Made by a program: the position numbers and the translations under genes. A DNA stretch of 64,000 nt from Thalassobellus sediminis. GTDB lineage: Bacteria > Bacteroidota > Bacteroidia > Flavobacteriales > Flavobacteriaceae. The stretch spans positions 124,001-188,000 of the forward strand of contig NZ_JBISCD010000037.1 of the NCBI RefSeq assembly GCF_044386045.1, in the 5' to 3' direction. This document shows, piece after piece, positions 34,855-44,645 of the stretch; position 1 is the stretch's first letter; every line of letters starts with the position of its first letter. The notes beneath the pieces were generated by a model, which saw nothing but the letters and a program-made list of their open reading frames with translations, ran no database searches and was not told the origin of the DNA.

Positions 34855-36312
34855 CTATTGAACAGTAATTATTTTGCTGCTTCGTTGCGTATCTTTTCCT
34901 TTTAAAACTAGTAAATAATTACCAGATGCTAATTTGTTTCTACCTAAAACAATAACATTTCTTCCTTGCGAGTAACTCTTTTCAGGAATATCAAACACCT
35001 TAACACCCATCAAATTATATATAGATATTTTAACCTTTGAAGCTTGATTTAAATTAAAAACAACATTGGTTTCACTAGAAAAAGGGTTTGGATAATTAGA
35101 AACACCTTCAAACTTATTAATCTCATTAACACCTAGTGTTGACGTTTCAAAAGGACCTAAATCTGGTGCAGTACCAGTAAAAGCTAATCCAACATCAATA
35201 CCAGCATCTATAAGGTCGCTTCCAGCATTTAACTTCATGAAATCAATATCTGGTAAACTTCCGTCTGCTTTTCTAGCAGATGTTAATAAGGCAATATCTA
35301 AACTAACATAATCGCTAGCATTTGCTGTAATACCATTTTGCCAGCTATTATTAGTTAAAATTAATGTAGTAGCTCTGTAACTATCGCTACTATTTCCGGA
35401 GAAACTAACAGTGTTTTTAATTTCAAGTAAATTTGCAATGTTAGAACTACTAAAGTTTATATTTCTACCATTACTATAAGATGCACAATTATAAATTACA
35501 ACATCTCCCCTATTACTATTATGATCAAATCCATCATATACATTACCCACAGCAATACAATTTTTATATGTAGCATTATGTTTTAATAATTTGTCATCGC
35601 TCCCACCAGTTTTAAAACCATTTCCATCTCCTGCTCCTACTGTTCCATTCTTTAAATAACCATTTTTAATAGCCCAACAGTTTTCATGTGTAGTGGTTAA
35701 ATTATTAGAACCTCTTAAATAACCATCCCAACCATCATCAAGATTTTGCCAAGCACGACAACCAATAAATTTATTTCCTGTTCCTGCATTTAACTTACAT
35801 GCAAAACCATCAGCATTTTCTAAACTTGAATCTGCATTATAAAAAGAATCACAATTAAGAATAGTATTATTGTTTCCTCCACTTGCAATTTGTAGACCGG
35901 TATCTTTACACTCGCTAAATGTGCAAAACTCTATTAAATTATAAGCTCCATTAATAAATAAACCGTTATCTCCTGCTCCAAATACATCAATACCTTTTAT
36001 ATGCCAATAACTACCAGATAATGATATAGCACGATTAGATGAGCTTTCAGACATTGAGGAAAAATCAAAAAGAGGTCTGGAATTATTATCAGGATGTGAT
36101 AAAAAAGAAATCAAATTTCCGTTTGTTCCACTTCTAGAAATTGAAAACTTTGAATTAAATGTATATGTTCCTTCTAAAACATAAATAACATCTCCTGCTG
36201 ATGCATTTGATAATGCAGACAAAACTTGTTGAGGAGTGCTTACAGTAATTTCTGCAGCTATAGCTATAAAGTTGTTTATAAGAATTAGGGCAATTAATAA
36301 TTTATGCTTCAT
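34855..36312 (-). CDS. PL9-like pectate/rhamnogalacturonan lyase with T9SS tail
   Basis: A 485-aa secreted right-handed beta-helix protein. The signal peptide ends near residue 20. The PL9 active-site set is visible: Asp168 (NADGF), Asp192/Asp193 and Asp196 (LDDGWDGY) for calcium, and Lys234 (GNGFKTGG) as the catalytic base. The family cleaves polygalacturonate or rhamnogalacturonan-I by beta-elimination. Residues about 395-485 are a T9SS type-A sorting domain (NYPNPFSSETNVVFNL, ISIYNLMGVKVFDIP), so the enzyme is exported or attached to the surface. It lies 103 bp after the stop-proximal neighbour PL9 gene, to which it is clearly related. No shared direct-repeat promoter is seen. Confidence 0.9.
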   Translation of the reverse strand: MKHKLLIALILINNFIAIAAEITVSTPQQVLSALSNASAGDVIYVLEGTYTFNSKFSISRSGTNGNLISFLSHPDNNSRPLFDFSSMSESSSNRAISLSGSYWHIKGIDVFGAGDNGLFINGAYNLIEFCTFSECKDTGLQIASGGNNNTILNCDSFYNADSSLENADGFACKLNAGTGNKFIGCRAWQNLDDGWDGYLRGSNNLTTTHENCWAIKNGYLKNGTVGAGDGNGFKTGGSDDKLLKHNATYKNCIAVGNVYDGFDHNSNRGDVVIYNCASYSNGRNINFSSSNIANLLEIKNTVSFSGNSSDSYRATTLILTNNSWQNGITANASDYVSLDIALLTSARKADGSLPDIDFMKLNAGSDLIDAGIDVGLAFTGTAPDLGPFETSTLGVNEINKFEGVSNYPNPFSSETNVVFNLNQASKVKISIYNLMGVKVFDIPEKSYSQGRNVIVLGRNKLASGNYLLVLKGKDTQRSSKIITVQ

Positions 36313-36415
36313 AATAATTTATTTAGTTGAGAATAATAATCTATAACTAATAATAGACTAAACAAATTACAAGACTAATTATAATAACCCTTGCTATTTT
36401 AAAAAAAAAATATAA

Positions 36416-38056
36416 TTAATTAACACTAATAAGTTTAGTATTCTTTTGACCATCAGAGCTTTTTAAAACTAATAAATAGTTCCCAGATGCTAATTCATTT
36501 CTATTCAAATTAAATGAATTTTTACCTGTAGAAAATGTTCTTTCTGGTAATTCAAATACTTTTAACCCCATTAAGTTATAAATATATGTTTTTATTTTTG
36601 AAGCTTGTTTTAAATTAAAAACTACTCTGGTTTCATTTAAAAAAGGATTTGGGAAATTTGAAAAGTTATTTAAAAATTCATTCTTCTTTAAACTTAAAGT
36701 TCCAGATTCTGAATAGCCTAAATCTGGTGCAACACCATTAAAAGAAAAACCTACATCGTATCCGGCATCTATAAGATCACTATTTGGGGCCAATTTTAAA
36801 AAATCAGTATCAGGAAGATTACCATCAAGTTTCCTTGGCGCTTTTAATAATTCAATATCATATGCAATAAAATCCTCAGGTGTTATAGACACACTTAAAT
36901 CAAAATAATTATTATTAAGAATACATCTAGGCTTATCAATTTTTGTTACTTCGTTTGAAGGCGAAGATGCACCAGCTCCCAAATTGTTAGCCATTACATG
37001 TCCCCAACCATCAACATCTGTTCCATAATCTGTAGCATTTAATGCTTTACAATTTAGCATATTATAGTTTTCAGGATTTTGAAATGCAGAATTATTATAC
37101 CAATAATTTCCGTTTAAATGATGATTGGCATAAAACCCTCTTAATCTGTTTTTTGCAGCTATACAAAATTGAACTGTGTTCATTGGTATAGGCGAGTATC
37201 TATCTCGAACTTGAGTAAAAGATTGTGCCGCTTTACCATAACCTCCTGCTTTAAACCCTGTACCATCACCTCTTGATACTAAATCACTTCCTGTTCCTGT
37301 AACCGATGAATATCCATTATAAAAAGCCCAACAATTTTCTATTAATACTGGTTCAGCTGAATTAATCAAATCAAAACCATCATCACTGTTTAACCAAGCA
37401 CGACAACCTCTAAAAATATTTCCAGTGTCTCCATTTCTAACATGACAACCAAACCCATCAACATTTCCTCCTCTACCTCCTTCAGAAACTGAGTCCCAGT
37501 TTTCATAAGCATCACAATTCAAAATTAAATTATTCGAACCTCGTAAAATATAAACACCAATAGCCATATTATTATGCATACTAATGTTCTCTAATATATT
37601 ATTGCTTCCTTTAATCTCAAAACATTCAGACTGCGTATGAGTTGTTATAGTTACCTGAACACCAATAATTTCTATCCCTCTAATATGAATATTACTTCCT
37701 GTAAGGTAAAAAGCAAAAATTCGTTTATTGGCTGGTTTTATATTTGAATAATCAAAAACAGGTTTTTCATCTTGATATGCATAATAATTTATACCATTTT
37801 TATTTAATTCTGTAACATAAGCCCAAATATCAAAATACCGTGCTATTTGGTCTTCTCTCATGGTATAGTTACCACCTCTAATATAGACAGTGTCACCTGA
37901 TGAAGCTAACTCTTGAGCTCTTTTAATTGATTCTACAGGGTTAGATATTGTTCCATTATTTGAGTCATTACCATTGGAAGCAACGAAATAATCATTTGCA
38001 AACATCAAGGAGTTTACAAAAATAATAGTCAAAATTGTAAACAAATTCTTTAACAT
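36416..38056 (-). CDS. PL9-like pectate/rhamnogalacturonan lyase with T9SS tail
   Basis: The second PL9 protein. The longest frame begins at 38128, but a good signal peptide (MLKNLFTILTIIFVNSLMFA) starts at 38056, giving 546 aa; I use that start. From it, the PL9 residues are Asp200 (NVDGF), Asp225/Asp226 and Asp229 (SDDGFD), and Lys269 (GTGFKAGG). The N-terminal DYFVASNGNDSNNGT stretch and the opening region are typical of longer PL9 members. The T9SS domain at the end (NFPNPFLNETRVVFNL, TYIYNLMGLKVFELP) is very like that of the other PL9, as is the segment before it (DAGYDVGFSFNGVAPDLG). The two probably arose by duplication and then diverged in the active-site surroundings. Confidence 0.92.
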   Translation of the reverse strand: MLKNLFTILTIIFVNSLMFANDYFVASNGNDSNNGTISNPVESIKRAQELASSGDTVYIRGGNYTMREDQIARYFDIWAYVTELNKNGINYYAYQDEKPVFDYSNIKPANKRIFAFYLTGSNIHIRGIEIIGVQVTITTHTQSECFEIKGSNNILENISMHNNMAIGVYILRGSNNLILNCDAYENWDSVSEGGRGGNVDGFGCHVRNGDTGNIFRGCRAWLNSDDGFDLINSAEPVLIENCWAFYNGYSSVTGTGSDLVSRGDGTGFKAGGYGKAAQSFTQVRDRYSPIPMNTVQFCIAAKNRLRGFYANHHLNGNYWYNNSAFQNPENYNMLNCKALNATDYGTDVDGWGHVMANNLGAGASSPSNEVTKIDKPRCILNNNYFDLSVSITPEDFIAYDIELLKAPRKLDGNLPDTDFLKLAPNSDLIDAGYDVGFSFNGVAPDLGYSESGTLSLKKNEFLNNFSNFPNPFLNETRVVFNLKQASKIKTYIYNLMGLKVFELPERTFSTGKNSFNLNRNELASGNYLLVLKSSDGQKNTKLISVN

Positions 38057-38110
38057 AATCTTACTTTTTTCATGTATAAATTTAAGGAATATTTTTCTAG
38101 GTATAATTAT

Positions 38111-38158
38111 AAGAAAATAGATTTTCACGAATGCATATTCATGAAAATCTATTTTCTT
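38111..38158. terminator. 17-bp stem hairpin, likely terminator of the FAS1/SusCD operon
   Basis: Bases 38111-38127 pair perfectly with 38142-38158 around a 14-nt loop. It lies 28 bp beyond the stop of the minus-strand SusD gene, and it separates that operon from the PL9 gene. Confidence 0.65.
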
Positions 38159-38185
38159 AATTTTTATATAGAGCTAAGCCCTTCA

Positions 38186-39964
38186 CTATTCGTCTTCTTT
38201 CCAAGTAAATGGTAAATACCAATTATCAGTATTCAATAATCTAGAATGAACAGCTTCAGCATTTGCATTTCCTTCTTTAGCAAGTTTATCTCGAATTTTA
38301 TCAGCAAGAAATGCAGGGTCATTACGACGTAAAGCAACACGAACTAAATCTCCCCAACGATTACCTTCAAAAGCTAATTCTAAAGCGCTTTCTTTAATAA
38401 GATTGTCTTCAATAGATATTAAACTGTCTCCAACAACTTCAGCTCTTTGTACATAAGCTCTACCTCTTATACCTCCATTTCGATGCCAATCACTTCTAAA
38501 ATAAGGAAAATCACCTTGTCTTGCATCAAAATTATATGGGAATGGTAAATGCGTTTGTTCAATATTTGTTACATCAGTTTCTCCTGGAACAGTATACTCA
38601 CGTTGTAAACCAAAATTTAAAAGTGCATCTGCTACGCGATGTTGACCATCACGATTTGCAGCTTCAGCAAAACGTAAATGAAGTTTTGCTGCGCGATAAA
38701 GCATCCAACGCCCTGTTTTATTTGAAGAAATAGTATTGGTAGAAAAATTAGTTACTGGATCTATATAATTATATAAATACTTTTTTACAACAGGGTTTTC
38801 CCCATCCATAAAATAGCTAAATTTCTGACCACGAGCATCATAAGGAATTCCGTTGTTTTGTTTCTCATTATCCCATAACGAAATAGCTTCTTGAGATGGT
38901 TTAATAAGGTAATCATTAGCAAAAAGATCGACAAAAGGGTATTTAGGAGAAAACACAAAAGAATATGGTATAGACCAAACCCATTCTGTATTCCATAAAA
39001 CATCAGCTTCACGAGCAAAAATACTCCCCCACCCTTTAGTATTACTAATAACTAAACCTGTAGCATCTTGTTCTCTATATCTTAAATATCCTACAGCTAA
39101 ATCTTCATTTGAAGCAATCTCAGCAAATTTAACACGATATGTATCAAAAACCTCAGAATCATTACCACTACCAGTACCTGTTTCCATGACATTCTTATAA
39201 TGACTTGCAGCTTCTAAATAATTACCTTTCCATAATTGAATATCTCCAAGAAGACATCCCTTATTTATAAAAAATTTCTCCGTACTGAATCCATCTACAT
39301 TAATAAGTAAAGAACTACCAGTAGCATACAAATCTGTATACGGTAAGTCCTCTGTAAATGCTATTAACTCATCAAGTAATTCATCAAAAGAAATTCTAGG
39401 ATAAGTAGCTAAATCTTTAACATCATTAATATTGGCAATTGGTTCAGTAATATAAGGAACACTTCCATAATGAATTCCTAACTGTAAATACAACCAACTT
39501 CTTAAAGCTCCAACATCAGAATACCGTTGATTAAAATCGGTCGCATCCATTCTATTATCTGCCCTCATTAATAGAAAATTTTTCAGAATATCATTACAGT
39601 TGTTAATTAATTCATAAAAATCTTTAGGGTTTGCGTATGGATTTTTTTGACTAACTGAATGTTCATTTAATTCTTGAAGCGTTAAATCAGCATTAATTGT
39701 TGGACTAAGCAAATCTGCTCTTAATTCATTAAGTACAACATATTTCTCTGCAAGGCCTATAAATTTACCATAAAGCCCAACTATGGCTGCATCTGCATCA
39801 AAAACATCACGGTAAACTTGATCTATGTTTAATTTATCTTGAGGCTCAACTTCTATATAATCCTGACAAGAAGATAAACCCAAAAAAACGACTAAGGTTC
39901 CTAGAGTGATTTTTTTACTAATATTGTTAATCATTGTTCTCATTTTTCTCATTTTAAAAATCAT
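38186..39964 (-). CDS. SusD/RagB-like lipoprotein
   Basis: A 592-aa SusD. Several Met codons precede the signal peptide (Met1, 5, 8, 11); the lipobox is at Cys33 (FLGLSSC). The longest form overlaps the SusC stop by one base, suggesting translational coupling. Family marks include FYELINNCNDILKNFLLMRA, SWLYLQLGIHYGSVPYITEP, AAKLHLRFAEAANRDGQH and SALELAFEGNRWGDLVRVAL. The end has no canonical KNP tail, ending NTDNWYLPFTWKEDE. It is the last gene of the 15-kb operon and pairs with the unusual SusC directly upstream. Confidence 0.93.
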   Translation of the reverse strand: MIFKMRKMRTMINNISKKITLGTLVVFLGLSSCQDYIEVEPQDKLNIDQVYRDVFDADAAIVGLYGKFIGLAEKYVVLNELRADLLSPTINADLTLQELNEHSVSQKNPYANPKDFYELINNCNDILKNFLLMRADNRMDATDFNQRYSDVGALRSWLYLQLGIHYGSVPYITEPIANINDVKDLATYPRISFDELLDELIAFTEDLPYTDLYATGSSLLINVDGFSTEKFFINKGCLLGDIQLWKGNYLEAASHYKNVMETGTGSGNDSEVFDTYRVKFAEIASNEDLAVGYLRYREQDATGLVISNTKGWGSIFAREADVLWNTEWVWSIPYSFVFSPKYPFVDLFANDYLIKPSQEAISLWDNEKQNNGIPYDARGQKFSYFMDGENPVVKKYLYNYIDPVTNFSTNTISSNKTGRWMLYRAAKLHLRFAEAANRDGQHRVADALLNFGLQREYTVPGETDVTNIEQTHLPFPYNFDARQGDFPYFRSDWHRNGGIRGRAYVQRAEVVGDSLISIEDNLIKESALELAFEGNRWGDLVRVALRRNDPAFLADKIRDKLAKEGNANAEAVHSRLLNTDNWYLPFTWKEDE

Positions 39965-42900
39965 TATAGTCCTAAGCGTAATCCTAATTGTATTGTCATA
40001 AACTGAGGCATCAAACCAATATCTGCACCTTGACCAAAAATAGATGATGATGCACTAAACTCAGGATCATAACCTAAATAATCAGTTAATGTAAATAGGT
40101 TATTTCCACTAGCATAAACCTTCATATATTTTATAGATTTAGAATCTACATCAATATCATAAGATATAACAAGTGTTTTAAGTCTTATGTATGATCCATT
40201 TTCTATCCATCTACTAGAAAATGAAGCATTACCTAATGGATCTCCCCAAGTAGCTCTTGGTATTGAAGTTTCTTGTCCTTCAGCTATCCAACGATTGTTT
40301 ATTGCCGTACTTTGATTTTCGAAACCACTCATTTTCTCTAAACTTTGACGTACACCATTGTATAAATCATTTCCTTCTGAGAAATTGAATAAAGCAGAAA
40401 TACTTAATTTCTTATAAGTAAAATTAGTACTTAAGCTTCCTGTAAAATCTGGATTTGGATTACCAATTACTTGTCGGTCTGCATTATCAATAACCTTATC
40501 TCCATTAATGTCTTCAAAAATAACATCTCCACCTCTAAAAGGCATTAAACTTCCATTTTCTAAACGTTTAGATAGTCCTGCAGAAGTTGCTTGAGCTGTT
40601 GTTGCATAAACTCCATTTGCTTTAAATCCATAAAACAAATTAGCATCTTGTCCTTCATCAGTTATGTATGTTGCACCTCCAAATTGAGTAATTATTCTAT
40701 CATTAGGTATATCTAAAACTTCATTTTTATATCTAGCTACATTTAAGCCTATATCGAATTTCACATCCGGTGTATTAATTAATCGGCTATTAAGTCCAAC
40801 TTCAAAACCACGAGTATTCATAGTACCACTATTAGAAACAATGTAATCAAAACCACTTGGGGTTGTTAATGTTTCATAAGTAATCATATCTGTAGTTTTA
40901 TTTTCAAAAACATCTAAAGATGCATTAAGACGCTCATTAAACAGCGATAAATCTGTTCCTAAATTTATTTTACGCACTGTTTCCCATTTTAATTCAGGGT
41001 TTCCAATATTTCCTCTAACCAAACCTTGAATACCTAATAAGTTTTGAGATACATATAATTGTTGTGCTGTATAGTTTCCAATATCGTCATTACCACTTAT
41101 TCCTATACTTGCGCGAAGTTTAAATAAATTGATACCTGAATTTTTCATAAACTTTTCAGATGAAACTAACCATGCTGCTGATAAAGAACCTAGACCTGTA
41201 GCAGATATATCTTCTCCAAATCGGCTTGAACCATCATATGAAGCATTAAGTGTTAAAAAATATTTATTTAGGTGACTATACTGTCCGCTAAAGTAGGCGT
41301 TATACCAATTCCATTCTCCTAAAGCTCCTCCTACTTGTCTTAAAAGATTACTCCCTGCTCCAACTGTTGTAAAGTCATCTGTAGCTGAATTAAAACCTAA
41401 TCCTAAATCACTTTCAGACTCATTTGATTGTGTTCTCAAACCTAAACGAACATCAATATTACTTTTATAATTAAAGTCCTTAGTGAAACTTAAAAAACCA
41501 TCTGTATAAAGAGAATAGTAACGTTGTACTTCACTACCACTACGATTAGTCGCTGTAATTAACTCTATTGGAGATTGAATGTTTGCTACACCAAAATCTG
41601 GAATAAAAAAGTTTTCACGCTCTTTGTTATAAGTTAATCCAACTAAAAGATTTGCTTTTAATGCTTTAGTAAAATCATATTGAAATTTTAGATTACCAAA
41701 GAATCTGTAATTCTTATTTATAGCAATACCATTTTCAATAATTGCATTAGGATTACCTACATCAAAAATATCAACATCTGCTAAATTTGGAGAAACTTCT
41801 CCTGTTTCGTTTATAACGTTTACTGCTGTAAATGGTGATTTTGTTAGCCCCAAATAAATTGGACTTGTTTTATATGCAAGACCTTGATTGTTTTGGTTCT
41901 CATTATTATAAACAAAAGACAAATTAGCATTTACTAAAAGTCTTTCCGAAAGACGCAGTGAAGAATTTAATCTTACATTATATCTTTGTAAATCAGAATT
42001 TCCAGCTATACCTTCACTATTTAAATAGCCAACAGATATACCATACTTTGCAATTTCATCTCCACCTCTAATTTTTAAGAAATAACTTTGATTTGCACTA
42101 CTTTTGAAAACTTGATCTTGCCAATTTGTTTGATTGTGGTATTGGTAATAAGATCCACTATCACGATTATCTAACATCCAAGGCTGAGCTGCAATTTGTT
42201 CTTGACTCATACCTCCAGTTGCAAATAATTGAGACAAGTAAGTTCTATATTCTCCAGAGTTCATTACTGGTAATTCATGAGAGTCTTCATTAATACCACC
42301 ATACATAGTGAAATCAATCTTTGTACTTAAATCTACTGGACGAGTTGTTGTTATTATTATTACCCCATTTGCTCCCTTTGTTCCATATAGTGAAGAACCA
42401 TCTTTTAATACAGTTATATCTTCAATATCCTTTACATCTAACATTGAAAGCGGTGATGAAATATTATACTGAATAATTCCTGAACCATAATCTTCATCGT
42501 CATAAATCATTCCATCTAAAATTATTAAAGGCTTATTTGTTGCATAAAGTGAATTAAAACCTCTTAATGTTAAATAAGAACCAACTCCAGGTACACCAGA
42601 GTTACCAACACTATTAAGACCTGCAACACGACCTTGTAAAAAACTACCCACAGATTGATTAACTGGGTTACTCCATTGGTCTTTTTCAAAATCTACAACT
42701 TGTGCTGCTTTTGGACTAGTATATTGTAATTGTTCTGTACTAGGTAAATTTGCTGTTTGATAAAATTGAGAATAACTATCTTCAAAAAGATTAATTTCAA
42801 TTTCTTTATTTCTATTTTTTAAAGGAAAAACTTTAGTTTGATAATTTTGTCCGCTTACTAAAAGTAAGCTATTAAGATGCGGAACGTTAATAGAAAAGCT

Positions 42901-43140
42901 TCCATCTTCGTCTGAAATTGCAGCAGAAAAGCCTTCAACAGCAATATTAATTCCAGAAATTCCCTCTCCTGTTTTAGCATTTTTTATAAGTCCAATAACT
43001 TGGATTCCTTTATTTTTTTTAGAATCTACAGATGTAGAATCTTGAGCATAAAGGATACTGTCAATTCCACCTAATAAAAGTATGCAGAGTAGACTAGTTA
43101 GTTTCAATATTTTAAGCATAATAGTTGGTTTAAAAGACAT
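39964..43140 (-). CDS. SusC-like TonB-dependent transporter, atypical N-terminus
   Basis: A 1058-aa SusC. A signal peptide starts best at Met8 (MLKILKLTSLLCILLLGG). The carboxypeptidase-regulatory-like domain (about 47-118) is recognisable as QVIGLIKNAKTGEGISGINI. The usual DEVVVVGYG linker between this domain and the plug is missing; instead there is a polar stretch with PSTEQLQYTSPKAAQVVDFE. The plug is normal (SFLQGRVAGLNSVGNSGVPG, IEDITVLKDGSSLYGTKGAN), as is the barrel, but the chain ends MTIQLGLRLGL. It abuts the FAS1 gene with no gap and overlaps SusD by one base, so all three are coupled. Confidence 0.93.
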   Translation of the reverse strand: MSFKPTIMLKILKLTSLLCILLLGGIDSILYAQDSTSVDSKKNKGIQVIGLIKNAKTGEGISGINIAVEGFSAAISDEDGSFSINVPHLNSLLLVSGQNYQTKVFPLKNRNKEIEINLFEDSYSQFYQTANLPSTEQLQYTSPKAAQVVDFEKDQWSNPVNQSVGSFLQGRVAGLNSVGNSGVPGVGSYLTLRGFNSLYATNKPLIILDGMIYDDEDYGSGIIQYNISSPLSMLDVKDIEDITVLKDGSSLYGTKGANGVIIITTTRPVDLSTKIDFTMYGGINEDSHELPVMNSGEYRTYLSQLFATGGMSQEQIAAQPWMLDNRDSGSYYQYHNQTNWQDQVFKSSANQSYFLKIRGGDEIAKYGISVGYLNSEGIAGNSDLQRYNVRLNSSLRLSERLLVNANLSFVYNNENQNNQGLAYKTSPIYLGLTKSPFTAVNVINETGEVSPNLADVDIFDVGNPNAIIENGIAINKNYRFFGNLKFQYDFTKALKANLLVGLTYNKERENFFIPDFGVANIQSPIELITATNRSGSEVQRYYSLYTDGFLSFTKDFNYKSNIDVRLGLRTQSNESESDLGLGFNSATDDFTTVGAGSNLLRQVGGALGEWNWYNAYFSGQYSHLNKYFLTLNASYDGSSRFGEDISATGLGSLSAAWLVSSEKFMKNSGINLFKLRASIGISGNDDIGNYTAQQLYVSQNLLGIQGLVRGNIGNPELKWETVRKINLGTDLSLFNERLNASLDVFENKTTDMITYETLTTPSGFDYIVSNSGTMNTRGFEVGLNSRLINTPDVKFDIGLNVARYKNEVLDIPNDRIITQFGGATYITDEGQDANLFYGFKANGVYATTAQATSAGLSKRLENGSLMPFRGGDVIFEDINGDKVIDNADRQVIGNPNPDFTGSLSTNFTYKKLSISALFNFSEGNDLYNGVRQSLEKMSGFENQSTAINNRWIAEGQETSIPRATWGDPLGNASFSSRWIENGSYIRLKTLVISYDIDVDSKSIKYMKVYASGNNLFTLTDYLGYDPEFSASSSIFGQGADIGLMPQFMTIQLGLRLGL

Positions 43141-44598
43141 TTATTTAATTACTGGAACTAGTTTTAAGTAATCTAGAGTTAGTGTATTATCACCGTTTCT
43201 ACCTGTATTAGCGGCAACTAGAGAAATAAGGTCTAGCCTACCTGCTTCATCAAGAGTAAACTCGCCTACAAATGTTTCGTCATATACATCTTGTAAAACA
43301 TCTGTATACTCAAGTTCAGCTATTGGGTTTTCTACTGTACCATCTGGTAAAACAGTACCTCCAAAGCGTAAAGTTTGCTGAAAATCATTACCCTGTATAT
43401 CGTTAATAGCTCTCCAATAAACTTTATAAGTTGTACTGTACAAGTTATTTGCACTATAATTAATTGTAAACAAAGGTGTTCCATGATTTTGAACCATAAT
43501 ATCATAAAACATAACCCCGTTTGGATCTTCTTTTTCTCTGTAAAAAGTATTGGAACGCTTATCACCTCTACTAAAGCCGTTTGGCTCTTCTCCTTCAATT
43601 TGTGTTGTCAATAATCGTGTTTCTAAAGGTACTTCAAGCGTACTCATTATATAAACAATACCATTACTTAATTGCACTTCTTCTACAATATTACTCTTAT
43701 CAATAGGAACTTTAACTCCAAAACTTGATACAAGTGTATCTGGAAGATTCTCACGTGCTACAGCCTTATGGAAAGCAAAATCTCTTGCAGTAAAGTACCT
43801 AGCATAAACGGTTGTAGAATCTTGATTGCTTTTTGTTAAATATGGCTCCATTTTTTCTACCTCTGAATTGTAACCATCATTTTCTAACATGAAAAAAGTA
43901 TATTTATTTTTCTCATTATTTAGATTATAAACATTTTTAAGATAGGAGTTAGTTAATGAATCTGCGAACATTTCATGAATTTCTTCTTCACTTGCCTTAG
44001 CTATACTATCAGATTGATACACGTTAAATTCAGTTAGCGATAATAAATATGCACTCATTTCATTAGTACCAGATTTCTCATTTATATATTGCCAAATATT
44101 AGATTTAGGCTCTAATGCTTTATTAATAATATGAAATAAGCCATTTGATGCATATTGATCTGTAGTAACAACAGGAGACTGTGCCATTACATTACCATTT
44201 TTGAATTCTAAGTATTTATTAGAAAGCATTTGTACGGTAACAGTATCAGCTTCTGTAACTGAAGAAAAAGCTGTTAATGCAATATGATTTTTTACAAATA
44301 ATTTTTTGCTGTTCAAATCACTTAAAAAAGAAGGGTCAACCTGATTTAATGCTTCATTTGTAGGAGCCCAAACCGTATAGGTTTTAGAATTAGATAACTC
44401 AGTATCATAACCTGTTTCTACTAAAAGTTTACCAAATTCAGAAGTTTCAGAAGTATTCTGTAAACGCTCACTTAGATTTTCTGTGAGGCTTTTGTCGTTC
44501 GTATTACTACGTTCTTCCCAAGGGTCTGAGCAAGAAATAGCTGCAATAAGAGCAAAACTGGCCAAAAAGCCTTTTGTGTATGTTTTAATTGATATCAT
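43141..44598 (-). CDS. FAS1 (fasciclin) domain surface lipoprotein with beta-sandwich C-terminus
   Basis: This 485-aa lipoprotein (Cys23, LIAAISC) has a FAS1 domain at about residues 40-165 (SKTYTVWAPTNEALNQVDPS, NGLFHIINKALEP), a second, more divergent FAS1-like region to about 330 (NGIVYIMSTLEVP), and a C-terminal beta-sandwich of about 140 residues (TTYKVYWRAINDI, ending DNTLTLDYLKLVPVIK). That end resembles DUF5108-like or carbohydrate-binding jelly-roll modules. FAS1 domains act in adhesion in many organisms; inside a SusCD operon a surface glycan-binding role is likely. It starts 47 bp after the next FAS1 gene and abuts the SusC. Confidence 0.85.
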   Translation of the reverse strand: MISIKTYTKGFLASFALIAAISCSDPWEERSNTNDKSLTENLSERLQNTSETSEFGKLLVETGYDTELSNSKTYTVWAPTNEALNQVDPSFLSDLNSKKLFVKNHIALTAFSSVTEADTVTVQMLSNKYLEFKNGNVMAQSPVVTTDQYASNGLFHIINKALEPKSNIWQYINEKSGTNEMSAYLLSLTEFNVYQSDSIAKASEEEIHEMFADSLTNSYLKNVYNLNNEKNKYTFFMLENDGYNSEVEKMEPYLTKSNQDSTTVYARYFTARDFAFHKAVARENLPDTLVSSFGVKVPIDKSNIVEEVQLSNGIVYIMSTLEVPLETRLLTTQIEGEEPNGFSRGDKRSNTFYREKEDPNGVMFYDIMVQNHGTPLFTINYSANNLYSTTYKVYWRAINDIQGNDFQQTLRFGGTVLPDGTVENPIAELEYTDVLQDVYDETFVGEFTLDEAGRLDLISLVAANTGRNGDNTLTLDYLKLVPVIK

Positions 44599-44645
44599 CC
44601 TTAATGGATTAGTTTAAATATTATTATATATATTAATTATGATGC

